NCBI GenBank assembly: GCA_000967895.1
Contig: FO203512.1
Span: forward strand, 372,001-436,000
Direction of reading: 5' to 3'
From: Oleispira antarctica RB-8
GTDB lineage: Bacteria > Pseudomonadota > Gammaproteobacteria > Pseudomonadales > Oceanobacteraceae
Length of the DNA: 64,000 nucleotides
This document shows, piece by piece, positions 45,641 to 54,106 of this stretch; position 1 is the stretch's first letter, and every line of letters begins with the position of its first letter. The notes beneath the pieces are model-generated. The model did not search any database. It saw only the letters and a list, made by a program, of their open reading frames with translations, and was not told where the DNA came from. Both the position numbers and the translations under genes were made by a program.

Positions 45641-47068
45641 TTAGCTTTCCGTTTCTTCTTCGGTTACTTCTTCAGGATCCATCCCCAATTCTTTTATCTT
45701 ACGCGTTAGGGTATTGCGACCCCAGCCTAATAGCACAGCAGCGTCACGGCGACGGCCTGCGGTATGTTTAAGCGCGGTTTCAATCATGATTTTTTCAAAT
45801 ATGGGAACGGCGACATCCAGTAGCGCTGGAGTACCTTGAGTTAACTGTTGGTCGGCCCAGTATTGCAGGGCTTGCTCCCAGTTACCCGAAGTAGGAGCTG
45901 TTGTTTCTTGGTCTAATAATTCAGGCGGTAGGTCATTAATATGCACCTCGCGCCCAGAAGCCATGACCGTGATCCAGCGGCAGGTATTTTCTAACTGACG
46001 TACGTTGCCCGGCCAATCGAGCTTAGATAAGTAAGCCGAAGTCTCTGGCTTTAATGTTTTTACTTCAACCTCTAACTCTTCCGCCGCTGAGTTTAAAAAG
46101 TGTTTTAATAGACGAGGAATATCTTCCCGACGATCAGCCAGGCGTGGGATATGAATACGAATAACGTTTAAGCGGTGAAATAAATCGTCACGAAAACGAC
46201 CTTCTTTTACTAAGCCTTCAAGGTTTTGGTGTGTCGCTGCAATAATGCGAACATCGACTTTAACGGGGGTAGTTCCACCTACTCGATAGAATTCACTGTC
46301 GGCCAATACGCGTAATAAACGGGTTTGAGTATCCGCGGGCATATCGCCAATTTCATCTAGAAATAACGTGCCGCCGTTGGCTTGCTCAAAGCGTCCGCGA
46401 CGCTGGCCTCCGGCTCCTGTAAAAGATCCTTTTTCGTGACCAAATAATTCAGATTCAATTAAATCTTTTGGAATTGCAGCCATGTTCAAGGCAATGAAAC
46501 TTTCATTCGCTCGAGGGCTGTGTTTATGTAGCGCATGAGCAACGAGTTCTTTACCAGTACCCGATTCGCCGTTAATTAATACGGTGATGTTGGATTGTGA
46601 TAAACGACCAATAGCACGGAAAACTTCCTGCATCGCAGGCGCTTCGCCGATAATCTCAGTATCGTTGGGCAGCTCTTCAACGATATTTTGGGTTGCTTGT
46701 TGTTCTTCGTAATGAGCCATCGCCCGTTGTATTAATGTGACGGCATCATCAACATCAAATGGCTTTGGTAAATATTCAAAAGCTCCTTTTTGATACGATG
46801 TGACAGCGCTATCAAGATCTGAGTGCGCGGTCATAATGATAACGGGCAGCTCAGGGTGAGCTTCATTGATTTGAGATAAGAGCGCTAGACCATCAAGGCC
46901 GGGCATGCGAATATCTGTCATGATCGCCGCAGGTTTTTCTTTCGCTAATAAGCCCATGATTGTTTCAGCACTTTCAAAGACTCTGCAAGGAATATTGGCT
47001 TGCTCTAGCGCTTTTTCCAGTACCCAGCGAATTGATTTATCATCATCAATAATCCAAACAGTATTCAT
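45641..47068 (-). CDS. ntrC: Nitrogen regulation response regulator NtrC
   Basis: NtrC activates sigma-54 promoters when phosphorylated by NtrB under nitrogen limitation. The 475-residue protein has a receiver domain (VWIIDDDKSIRW, phospho-Asp in TDIRMPGLDGL). The AAA+ domain has Walker A GESGTGKE, the sigma-54 loop written GSFTGA rather than GAFTGA, and Walker B LFLDEIGDMP. A Fis-type HTH (LLGWGRNTLTRKI) follows. It begins 11 bases after the ntrB stop. Confidence 0.96.
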   Translation of the reverse strand: MNTVWIIDDDKSIRWVLEKALEQANIPCRVFESAETIMGLLAKEKPAAIMTDIRMPGLDGLALLSQINEAHPELPVIIMTAHSDLDSAVTSYQKGAFEYLPKPFDVDDAVTLIQRAMAHYEEQQATQNIVEELPNDTEIIGEAPAMQEVFRAIGRLSQSNITVLINGESGTGKELVAHALHKHSPRANESFIALNMAAIPKDLIESELFGHEKGSFTGAGGQRRGRFEQANGGTLFLDEIGDMPADTQTRLLRVLADSEFYRVGGTTPVKVDVRIIAATHQNLEGLVKEGRFRDDLFHRLNVIRIHIPRLADRREDIPRLLKHFLNSAAEELEVEVKTLKPETSAYLSKLDWPGNVRQLENTCRWITVMASGREVHINDLPPELLDQETTAPTSGNWEQALQYWADQQLTQGTPALLDVAVPIFEKIMIETALKHTAGRRRDAAVLLGWGRNTLTRKIKELGMDPEEVTEEETES

Positions 47069-47079
47069 ATTGATCCGTC

Positions 47080-48156
47080 CTAAGAGTGTTTAAGTGGTAA
47101 GAAGATAGAGAATTGTGTACGGCCGGCTTCGCTTTCATATTCGATGATACCTTCGTGTTGGTTTATCAACGATTGTGCGATAGACAGCCCTAAGCCTGTG
47201 CCTTCGGCGCGGCCACTGACCATGGGGTAGAATAAATTCTCTTTTAAATTGTCAGGAATACCAGGGCCGTTATCCGTAATAGAAATATGGGCAACTAAAC
47301 GGTGGCGCTGATGGCCAATGGTAAATTGGCTTTTTGTTCGTGTTCGTAATGAGAGAGTAGGATTTTCAATCCCCGCTTCTATCATCGCCTGTACTGCGTT
47401 GCGACATAGATTAAGAATGGCTTGAATCAGCTGAGATTTATCACTAATGAATTCTGGGATAGAGGGATCGTAATCTCGAATGATTTTAACATCACCCAGC
47501 TGATCAACTTCAATCAGTTGGCAGACGCGCTCTATGACTTCGTGGATATTGGTTGCTTCTTGTTTTGGCAGCTGATGTGAACCTAATAAACGGTCTACTA
47601 AGTCTCGTAAGCGATCAGCTTCTTCAATAATAATATTGGTATATTCGTCGAGAGATGCATCGGGTAGTGCGCGCGATAATAACTGTGCGGCCCCTCGAAT
47701 ACCTCCCAATGGATTTTTAATCTCATGGGCCATACCGCGAACCAGTTCACGGGTGGTCTCTTGTTTTGAGATGATTTGCTCTTCTCTAGAAATACGCATT
47801 AAGCGATCTCGCCCTTGAATCTCAATCAATAAACAAGGGGTATGACTTTCTGGGTGAACAATAGGGCTGACGCTATAGTCGACAGTAATGCTTTGGGTAT
47901 TGTGCAGCACAACTTCAGTTTCACGCTTAGTGAAGGTATAGCCTGTGGATATAGATCCCTGTAGTGCAGTTTTATCCTCTTCTGATTCCCAAGCAAGGTC
48001 ATAAAAATGTTCTCCTAGGCCTTGGCGTCCACTGACTTGCAATAGCACTTCAGCCGCAGGATTCATATAAATCACAGACAGGTCTACGTCGAGCAATAAA
48101 ATGCCAGTATTTAGGTATTCTAGTAACTGTTGGTTGACTACTGCCGATGCAATCAT
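47080..48156 (-). CDS. ntrB: Nitrogen sensor histidine kinase NtrB
   Basis: NtrB phosphorylates or dephosphorylates NtrC under PII control. From ATG 48156 the product has about 358 residues. It has an N-terminal PAS domain (EYLNTGILLLDVDLSVIYMN), H-box RGMAHEIKNPLGG and N box LCRNAVQA. G1 is DNGPGIP and G2 is GRAEGTGLGLSI. A longer frame to 48219 lacks a site; ATG 48156 follows AAGGAAAGG by seven bases. A sigma-54-type promoter precedes it. Confidence 0.95.
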   Translation of the reverse strand: MIASAVVNQQLLEYLNTGILLLDVDLSVIYMNPAAEVLLQVSGRQGLGEHFYDLAWESEEDKTALQGSISTGYTFTKRETEVVLHNTQSITVDYSVSPIVHPESHTPCLLIEIQGRDRLMRISREEQIISKQETTRELVRGMAHEIKNPLGGIRGAAQLLSRALPDASLDEYTNIIIEEADRLRDLVDRLLGSHQLPKQEATNIHEVIERVCQLIEVDQLGDVKIIRDYDPSIPEFISDKSQLIQAILNLCRNAVQAMIEAGIENPTLSLRTRTKSQFTIGHQRHRLVAHISITDNGPGIPDNLKENLFYPMVSGRAEGTGLGLSIAQSLINQHEGIIEYESEAGRTQFSIFLPLKHS

Positions 48157-48207
48157 GAGTAAACCTTTCCTTTTGTTTAGCCGAGGCGTGGTTGATCTCA
48201 TTCGTAA

Positions 48208-48223
48208 TGCAAAAAGCAAACCA
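48208..48223 (-). promoter_or_regulatory. Sigma-54 promoter candidate of ntrBC
   Basis: On the minus strand TGG, then TTTGCTTTTT, then GCA gives GG and GC exactly ten bases apart, the -24/-12 spacing of sigma-54 promoters. The transcript would start about 40 bases before the ntrB ATG. Confidence 0.55.
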
Positions 48224-48305
48224 CTATTGAGTGTGCACGAATCTGATGCTTTGATAGGGAATTATAGCCTGATTTTGTACAATCTTAGAGCATGTAATAT
48301 TATTA

Positions 48306-48324
48306 ATGCGCAAAAATAGTGCGC
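48306..48324. promoter_or_regulatory. NtrC-type binding site candidate
   Basis: TGCGC, a seven-base spacer and GTGCG fit the NtrC half-site plan TGCAC-N7-GTGCA with A to G changes at the fifth-from-outer positions. It lies about 115 bp upstream of the predicted ntrB transcript start, a usual enhancer distance. Autoregulation is inferred. Confidence 0.45.
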
Positions 48325-48408
48325 ATGTGGTTGGGTTGTGCTTCTTTATGGAGCGATACGACCTTGTGGTGCGGGGTCGTTGGCGTAGGGCGGGATTAGT
48401 GTAGAGGA

Positions 48409-48924
48409 TTATCGCTTAACGTAAACAGTGACGACAGAGCTGCTTATTTTTTGTTGCTGGTTATTCAGTGATCGAATAATGACCTGTAGGCTGTGGGCTC
48501 CTCGATCGGCGCTGTTAATTTTCCAGTTTAATTGCTTGCCCGCGCTTATCACTTTGCCATCAAACAATAAGACGGCTTCATCATTATCTGATAACGCAGG
48601 ACTTAATTGAGCAGAAACGACGAAATTACCGAGATGATCCCGGGTGATCGTGCTTTTAGTCGTTGGACTGATGATGCCGAGTTGTTGATATTGTGTATCG
48701 ATGTTTTCTTGATCAATCGCTGTAGCGGTTGTTCTTGGTATTTTTATAGCAGGAATCGTACTGATTTCTTTGATTTTATGAGTTCGAGACTGCTTACTTT
48801 GAACATCAGAAAATATACGATTACCATTTTCATCAATCGTGATGAAAATCTCGGTAGCCGTTACAGATATAGGCAAGCAGAAAAGTAATGTTATTAATCC
48901 ACTGATGATCATTTTTTTATTCAT
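48409..48924 (-). CDS. DUF4124 domain protein
   Basis: The 171-residue protein has a signal peptide (about 1-22). The DUF4124 segment IFITIDENGNRIFSDVQSKQ follows. The second half has Ig-like beta strands (VSAQLSPALSDNDEAVLLFD, then HSLQVIIRSLNNQQQ). DUF4124 genes often lie next to ntrBC and glnA in Pseudomonas-like bacteria. The molecular role is unknown. It lies directly upstream of ntrB in the same direction. Confidence 0.85.
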   Translation of the reverse strand: MNKKMIISGLITLLFCLPISVTATEIFITIDENGNRIFSDVQSKQSRTHKIKEISTIPAIKIPRTTATAIDQENIDTQYQQLGIISPTTKSTITRDHLGNFVVSAQLSPALSDNDEAVLLFDGKVISAGKQLNWKINSADRGAHSLQVIIRSLNNQQQKISSSVVTVYVKR

Positions 48925-49021
48925 TGTTCATAATGACAGTACGGGCATGCAAACTCAATCTTCTTTATAATCAATTGAGTGGTAGAACCGTAAATTTATA
49001 TTTTTTGTAGTTGAGTAAAGA

Positions 49022-49459
49022 ATGAAAGCATTAATTCAACGAGTATCCGAGGCAAGTATTAAGGTTTCAGGAAGAACGCTATCAGCGATTGACCAAGGGT
49101 TAGTGGTATTGCTAGGTGTGGAGAAAGAAGACAGTTCTCTGGATGTAGATAAGCTATTACACAAGGTGAGCCATTATCGAATATTTGCGGATGATGACGG
49201 TAAAATGAATTTAAATGTGCAGCAAATTAACGGTAGCTTATTAATAGTTTCACAATTTACCTTGGCCGCTGATACTAAAAAAGGTTTACGCCCTGGATTC
49301 TCCTCTGCAGCCGAACCTATTTTGGCAGAAGCTTTGTATGACGAGTTTATTACAAAGGCAAAAAACCAACAGATTTCAGTGGGGACCGGGCAGTTTGGCG
49401 CTGATATGCAGGTAGCTTTAATTAATGATGGGCCGGTAACTTTCTGGTTATCAAGCTGA
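49022..49459 (+). CDS. dtd: D-aminoacyl-tRNA deacylase
   Basis: Dtd removes D-amino acids from mischarged tRNA. The 145-residue protein has MKALIQRVSEASIKVSGR. The conserved SQFTL motif lies in LLIVSQFTLAADTKKG, and the other active-site motif is NDGPVTFWL at the end. Start and length are standard. Confidence 0.98.
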   Translation: MKALIQRVSEASIKVSGRTLSAIDQGLVVLLGVEKEDSSLDVDKLLHKVSHYRIFADDDGKMNLNVQQINGSLLIVSQFTLAADTKKGLRPGFSSAAEPILAEALYDEFITKAKNQQISVGTGQFGADMQVALINDGPVTFWLSS

Positions 49460-49909
49460 AACTTTCTGTGTTTCGTATAATCCTAAGGCGTCTTCGAGTG
49501 CAAATAAATAAGAAGGAATGATATTTGTGCTAAGCCCGACATATTCTGCTGCCCAGGTAGAGCTGCCTAAAATTATTTTAGGAATCATACGCCCAATTTG
49601 AGCAAACCATCGGGCTGCTGCTAGCTCGGCATTGTCACTTTCGTTGATGTAAAAAATTTTCATATCAACGATGAAACAAACGTGTTCAGTTTCTTTGTTA
49701 ATATTAACCAATAGCGGTGAGCGCGACGTTGAACAGGATATATTGATATCTTTAAAGCGTTGCCCAAGGCGTTTTTCAATAATATGTCGTTTTGCTTCAG
49801 TATCCGTGCGCACAAGTCCGGCGAGTTTAAACTGGCATTTAATTGTGCCTATAAGTTTAGATTCTAGATTGTCTTTATTCGCAGGTATATTACAAAGTTT
49901 CAGGCTCAT
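49451..49909 (-). CDS. Unknown 152-residue protein
   Basis: I do not recognise this protein. It has no signal peptide or membrane helix. The N-terminus (MSLKLCNIPANKDNLESKLI) is followed by VRTDTEAKRHIIEKRLGQR, LVNINKETEHVCFIVDMKIF and a hydrophobic FAQIGRMIPKIILG segment. Its stop overlaps the dtd stop region by nine bases in the opposite direction. It is a single gene with no obvious partner. Confidence 0.65.
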   Translation of the reverse strand: MSLKLCNIPANKDNLESKLIGTIKCQFKLAGLVRTDTEAKRHIIEKRLGQRFKDINISCSTSRSPLLVNINKETEHVCFIVDMKIFYINESDNAELAAARWFAQIGRMIPKIILGSSTWAAEYVGLSTNIIPSYLFALEDALGLYETQKVSA

Positions 49910-50111
49910 GATTGCTCGTGATTGTTATTACTATAAAAGAGGCAAATTCAATAGCACCACTGGGATTGCAGAATGTGGTAGGCGTGTATCATACGGGTAA
50001 ATAAGATTACAATATATTTATTAATGTAATGAATTGTTATTATAAGTGACTGAATTGTTAATAATACATTTGGCTTAATGCTAGGTCCAAATAACGAAAT
50101 GCATGGCGCAA

Positions 50112-50600
50112 TTAGGCAAATCGGTTGACCTCTTGGCCTTGTCTAGGAGGGCTGTCGATATTTTGTAATTGAACGAAGATATCAATGGCAGGGTTTTCTA
50201 CCTGCAAGAATTCAACGTTAACGACTTCAGCAGATTCGGACGTATCTGATTTGAAATTTGAAGGAGGTCGCACATCGTTAGGCTCTGTTTCGCGGACATT
50301 GCCAGCCTGCTGATTAAACTCAGCTCGTTGTGCCTCTTGCTGTGCGGTCTCAATTTTTTGCTGCTCTCCAGCAGAACTTTCATCGTCTGCTTGCGCCACG
50401 GAAGATGGCGTTTGGTTTTCACTGATCGCTTTTACTTGTTCAGAAGACCTGCGGCCTTGTTCATCACTTACCCGTTGAAGCGGCTTTTCTTGTTGAGCCG
50501 ACTCTTCAATTTTAGTCGCTGAAGCAGAACGCTCCGTTTGACTACGAGATGGCTGGGCTGCAGGTATTGTAAAATTACCTGCGGATGATATCGGTGCCAT
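50112..50600 (-). CDS. Glutamine/glutamate-rich low-complexity protein
   Basis: The 162-residue product is rich in Q, E, S and A, with no hydrophobic core except a short C-terminal part (EVVNVEFLQVENPAIDIFVQLQ). Its N-terminus MAPISSAGNFTIPAAQ resembles the start of the SprA-like gene at 63033 in style. It may be a secreted or linker protein. No family can be named, and it could be misannotated. Confidence 0.5.
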   Translation of the reverse strand: MAPISSAGNFTIPAAQPSRSQTERSASATKIEESAQQEKPLQRVSDEQGRRSSEQVKAISENQTPSSVAQADDESSAGEQQKIETAQQEAQRAEFNQQAGNVRETEPNDVRPPSNFKSDTSESAEVVNVEFLQVENPAIDIFVQLQNIDSPPRQGQEVNRFA

Positions 50601-50757
50601 TGCTGCTTCCTATGTAACGAGTGTTTTTTAGCGACTTAATTCGTGCAAGATTTGGAGAGCCGATCACTCTTGCACTTATTCATCATAGCGCTAATTACTG
50701 CCTTTATGAACGGCTTCAACGGCTTTTTAGAGAAGACTTTGGTCTATTAAACCGATC

Positions 50758-51420
50758 CTATATGCGACTTGCCTTGTATAAATTAACCAGACGAAATTCA
50801 TTGAGTTCGTCCAAGTCTGGAACCGTGAAAGAATCAATGTGGCCAATGGTCTGATAAGGCGGGAAGTCGAAATTTTTAACTCGTGAATCTGCAACGAGAA
50901 CTTCCGGTGCTTTCGTTAGAAATACGTCTAATAATGGCAAGTTGGCTTTGTCGTATAAAACATCTGCAGCAATGAGTAAATCAATGTCTTGCTTGAACTC
51001 AAATAGATCGCCATGCAGTTCAAACTCTACATTATTAAGCTTGGCATTTTCTTGGCAAGACAGTCGTGCGTCGGGGTCAATATCGCAGGCAATGACCTTT
51101 TTTGCTCCGGCCATCACACAGGCAATTGCGACAACCCCCGAGCCAGCCCCAAAATCCATCACGCGCTTATTCCGAACGAGCTCTGGGTTGTCTAAAATAT
51201 ACCGCGCCAATACTTGGCCACTGGCCCAGCAAAAAGCCCAGTAAGCGGGATAGGCTTGAATGGCTAATATTTCATCTTGGCTGAATCGACGTTGCATGGG
51301 GGTAGGGTCGACTAACCAAAGCTTAATGTCACAGCATTGAGGTAGGGTTTGTGCGCTAAGAAAAGCATCAGGCAGCATGTTATGAATGCATGCGTTTAAT
51401 GTCGCGGAAGTGTCTGTCAT
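50758..51420 (-). CDS. Class I SAM-dependent methyltransferase (METTL20/PrmA-like)
   Basis: The 220-residue protein has a Rossmann SAM site: VMDFGAGSGVVAIACVMAGA, then VIACDIDPDA. The motif DLLIAADVLYDKANLPLL follows. The form resembles protein-lysine or ribosomal-protein methyltransferases of the METTL20/nicotinamide N-methyltransferase-like group. The substrate cannot be given. Confidence 0.85.
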   Translation of the reverse strand: MTDTSATLNACIHNMLPDAFLSAQTLPQCCDIKLWLVDPTPMQRRFSQDEILAIQAYPAYWAFCWASGQVLARYILDNPELVRNKRVMDFGAGSGVVAIACVMAGAKKVIACDIDPDARLSCQENAKLNNVEFELHGDLFEFKQDIDLLIAADVLYDKANLPLLDVFLTKAPEVLVADSRVKNFDFPPYQTIGHIDSFTVPDLDELNEFRLVNLYKASRI

Positions 51421-51644
51421 GGTTTAAATCGAATCATGGGAATGATGATAATTATAACTGAAAAATTGCTAGAAATTCGTCGGCACAAAAATCTTATTGA
51501 ATCGCCGAGCCTGATCTTATTTCAACTTTTATTTTCTCCTAGAGTGAACCTTGATTTAACACAAGACGTTGTCTTCTCGCTCCGGCTAAGCTGTATGATC
51601 GATTACGCCATTGGTAGTGGCTCACAGCTAATAAGGAAAAGGTT

Positions 51645-51755
51645 ATGAACAGTAAGGGTGAGGCTTTTTTTATAGAGAGCTCTTCTTTAGGCGGTCATTT
51701 TTCGATGATAAAGAATATTACCAAAATCGTGGAATCAGCACGGTATGATGTATGA
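51645..51755 (+). CDS. 36-codon leader ORF overlapping the phosphoketolase-family gene
   Basis: An ATG at 51645 follows an excellent ribosome-binding site (AAGGAAAAGG, four bases before the ATG at the nearest end). It encodes 36 residues (MNSKGEAFFIESSSLGGHFS...). Its TGA stop overlaps the next ATG as ATGA. The downstream gene has no site of its own, so translation through this ORF probably drives it. It may be a regulatory leader or a small protein. Confidence 0.6.
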   Translation: MNSKGEAFFIESSSLGGHFSMIKNITKIVESARYDV

Positions 51756-54106
51756 GCGCGGATTCTGGATTTAATGCTTGGGCGAAAGGGCACGGAGTTA
51801 TTTGTCATAATGAAGAAACTCAGCAGCGTATTAAAGATTTAGCTGAGTACTTATTGGCGGAAAATAAAATTGAAAATCTAGCGTCGTTTTATCAATGCTT
51901 GCGAGCGCTGGATGTTATTACTAACCAATCAATGTGGTTGGTGGCTCACATGACGTATAGCAAGCATGTGTATCTCGATGGGCGTGCATTGAACAGTGAA
52001 GATTTTAAACAAGACCCTCAGGGACATACTGGCGGATCTTTGAATATGGTGCCTGCGTTTGCTGGGTTCTTGTGCGCGAATAGTTTAACCGGCCAGCATA
52101 GAGATTGGTTAATGGGTCAGGGGCATTGTGTGGCTGCGATTGATGCGTTGCAATTATTAACGAGCCAGGCAAAACCTGAACGACAGCAGCTATTTCCTTT
52201 AAGTGATCAAGGGCTGACGGATTTTGTACGCGCGTTTTATAGTTATGAGGTCTCCTCTAATGGTAAGCCTGCTTCGCCCTTAGGCAGTCATGTTAATGTG
52301 AATACTAAGGGCGCGAGTATTGAGGGTGGGTATTTAGGTTTTGCAGCTTTGCATTATGTGCATCAACCATTACCGGGTGAGCGCTTGGTGGCTTTTTTAA
52401 GCGATGGTGCATTTGAAGAACAAAGAGGCAGTGATTGGGCGGCGCGCTGGTGGCGCTCGGAAGACACGGGTTTGGTCAGTCCTATTATGATTGCGAATGG
52501 GCGTCGTATTGATCAACGAACGATGACGGCACAGCAAGGAGATACGGCTTGGTTTGCAGAGTATCTAGCGCACCAAGGGTTTGATCCCATTTGTATTGAT
52601 GGGCGTGATCCGGCGGCTTTTGTTTGGGCCATTATTAATATGGAAAGGGCGCTATTAACCGCTGCAGAAGAGGTTCGTTCGGGCCGTGCTGAGTACCCGA
52701 TTGCTTTGCCTTATTGTATTGCAGAAACTGAAAAAGGTTTTGGCTTTCCTGGCGCAGGTACAAATGCCGCTCACGGTTTGCCGTTAACCAATAATCCACG
52801 TCACGATGAGCAAGCGCGCGCTTTATTTAATCAGGGTGCTCGGGCACTTTTTAATCCATTAGATGAATGGAAGCAGGCGGCAAGCTTTCTCGTTCAGCCG
52901 TTTAAGCCTTATAGTCCAGAGGAAGTGACTGTGACTCGACCGGAACCCAGCTGGCAGAGTTTGGGTAAGTATTATTCTCCGGCTCAGGGCCTTGATGATT
53001 ACTTTGTTGATTTGGCAGAAGTGAATTCAAAATTACGTATTCGAGTCGGAAATCCAGATGAGTTAAGTTCTAACCGCTTTGGAAAAACGTTGGAATTGTT
53101 AAAGCATAGAGTGACCAAACCCGAAGCTGGAATTGCAGAATCCATAACGGGTAAGGTGATCACGGCACTGAATGAAGAAGCTGTTATTTCAGCCTGTTTG
53201 GCAAACCGTCAAGGGTTAAACTTAGTTGTATCGTATGAAGCGTTTGCGGTAAAAATGTTAGGCGCTATTAGACAAACGCTTATTTTTTCTCGTCATCAAA
53301 AAGAAAGTGGTGAGCCTGCTGGCTGGTTATCTTTACCGGTAGTGGCAACGTCTCATGTTTGGGAAAATGGAAAGAATGAACAAAGTCATCAAGATCCTAC
53401 CTTGTGTGAATCGCTATTAAATGAAATGAGCGATATGGCGCGGGTGGTCTTTCCCGCAGATGCAAACAGTGCAATGGCGACCTTGAAAGCTTGTTATGGC
53501 GATATGGGAGCCATTTGGAATCTTGTAGTGGCTAAATCTAAAGTGCCGGGGATGTTGACTCCCGAGCAAGCTCAAAGTCTAGTTGAGCAAGGTGCTATTT
53601 GTTTGCGTGGGCATTGTCAGGCAGAAATACAAATAATTGCGGTTGGCAGTTATCAGCTGCAACAAGCGCTCTTACTCAGTGATCGTTTAACGCGAAATAA
53701 TCAAGCGCACAGTGTTATTTATATGCTGGAGCCAGGGCGTTTTCGTTGTGCGAGGGATCAATGGGAACAAAACCATCAGGCTGATACTAAACTACAACAG
53801 GCGTTGTTTTCTCATAAAATTAAGCAGCGTTTATTCTTTTTTCATGGCCACGGTGAAGCAATTTTATCGTGTTGTCGTCCGCTGGATTTAGGCCCTGCTC
53901 GAACCTTGGCACTGGGTTATATTAACCAAGGAGGAACGCTGAACAGTGACGGTATGTTATTCGCGAATAAATGTACTTGGGCTCACGGTGCGTTACAGCT
54001 TGCTCGCCGTTTGGGTTTAAATGATGATGCCTGGTTATCGGATGCTGAAGTGGCGGCGGTATTAGGTATCGGAGATCCTTATCAACTAATCAAGCGGCCT
54101 TTTTAA
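51752..54106 (+). CDS. Divergent phosphoketolase-family protein (annotated in relatives as xylulose 5-phosphate 3-epimerase)
   Basis: The 784-residue protein has the transketolase-like XFP layout. Its motifs differ from true phosphoketolases: GQGHCVAAIDA stands in place of GPGHGGPA, and SDGAFEEQRGSDWAARWW in place of GDGEAETG. It also has HTGGSLNMVPAFAGFL and IAETEKGFGFPGAGTN. Close relatives, as I remember them, share these features and carry the xylulose 5-phosphate 3-epimerase name, whose chemistry is doubtful. TPP binding may be kept, but the true reaction is open. It is preceded by the coupled leader ORF. Confidence 0.75.
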   Translation: MSADSGFNAWAKGHGVICHNEETQQRIKDLAEYLLAENKIENLASFYQCLRALDVITNQSMWLVAHMTYSKHVYLDGRALNSEDFKQDPQGHTGGSLNMVPAFAGFLCANSLTGQHRDWLMGQGHCVAAIDALQLLTSQAKPERQQLFPLSDQGLTDFVRAFYSYEVSSNGKPASPLGSHVNVNTKGASIEGGYLGFAALHYVHQPLPGERLVAFLSDGAFEEQRGSDWAARWWRSEDTGLVSPIMIANGRRIDQRTMTAQQGDTAWFAEYLAHQGFDPICIDGRDPAAFVWAIINMERALLTAAEEVRSGRAEYPIALPYCIAETEKGFGFPGAGTNAAHGLPLTNNPRHDEQARALFNQGARALFNPLDEWKQAASFLVQPFKPYSPEEVTVTRPEPSWQSLGKYYSPAQGLDDYFVDLAEVNSKLRIRVGNPDELSSNRFGKTLELLKHRVTKPEAGIAESITGKVITALNEEAVISACLANRQGLNLVVSYEAFAVKMLGAIRQTLIFSRHQKESGEPAGWLSLPVVATSHVWENGKNEQSHQDPTLCESLLNEMSDMARVVFPADANSAMATLKACYGDMGAIWNLVVAKSKVPGMLTPEQAQSLVEQGAICLRGHCQAEIQIIAVGSYQLQQALLLSDRLTRNNQAHSVIYMLEPGRFRCARDQWEQNHQADTKLQQALFSHKIKQRLFFFHGHGEAILSCCRPLDLGPARTLALGYINQGGTLNSDGMLFANKCTWAHGALQLARRLGLNDDAWLSDAEVAAVLGIGDPYQLIKRPF

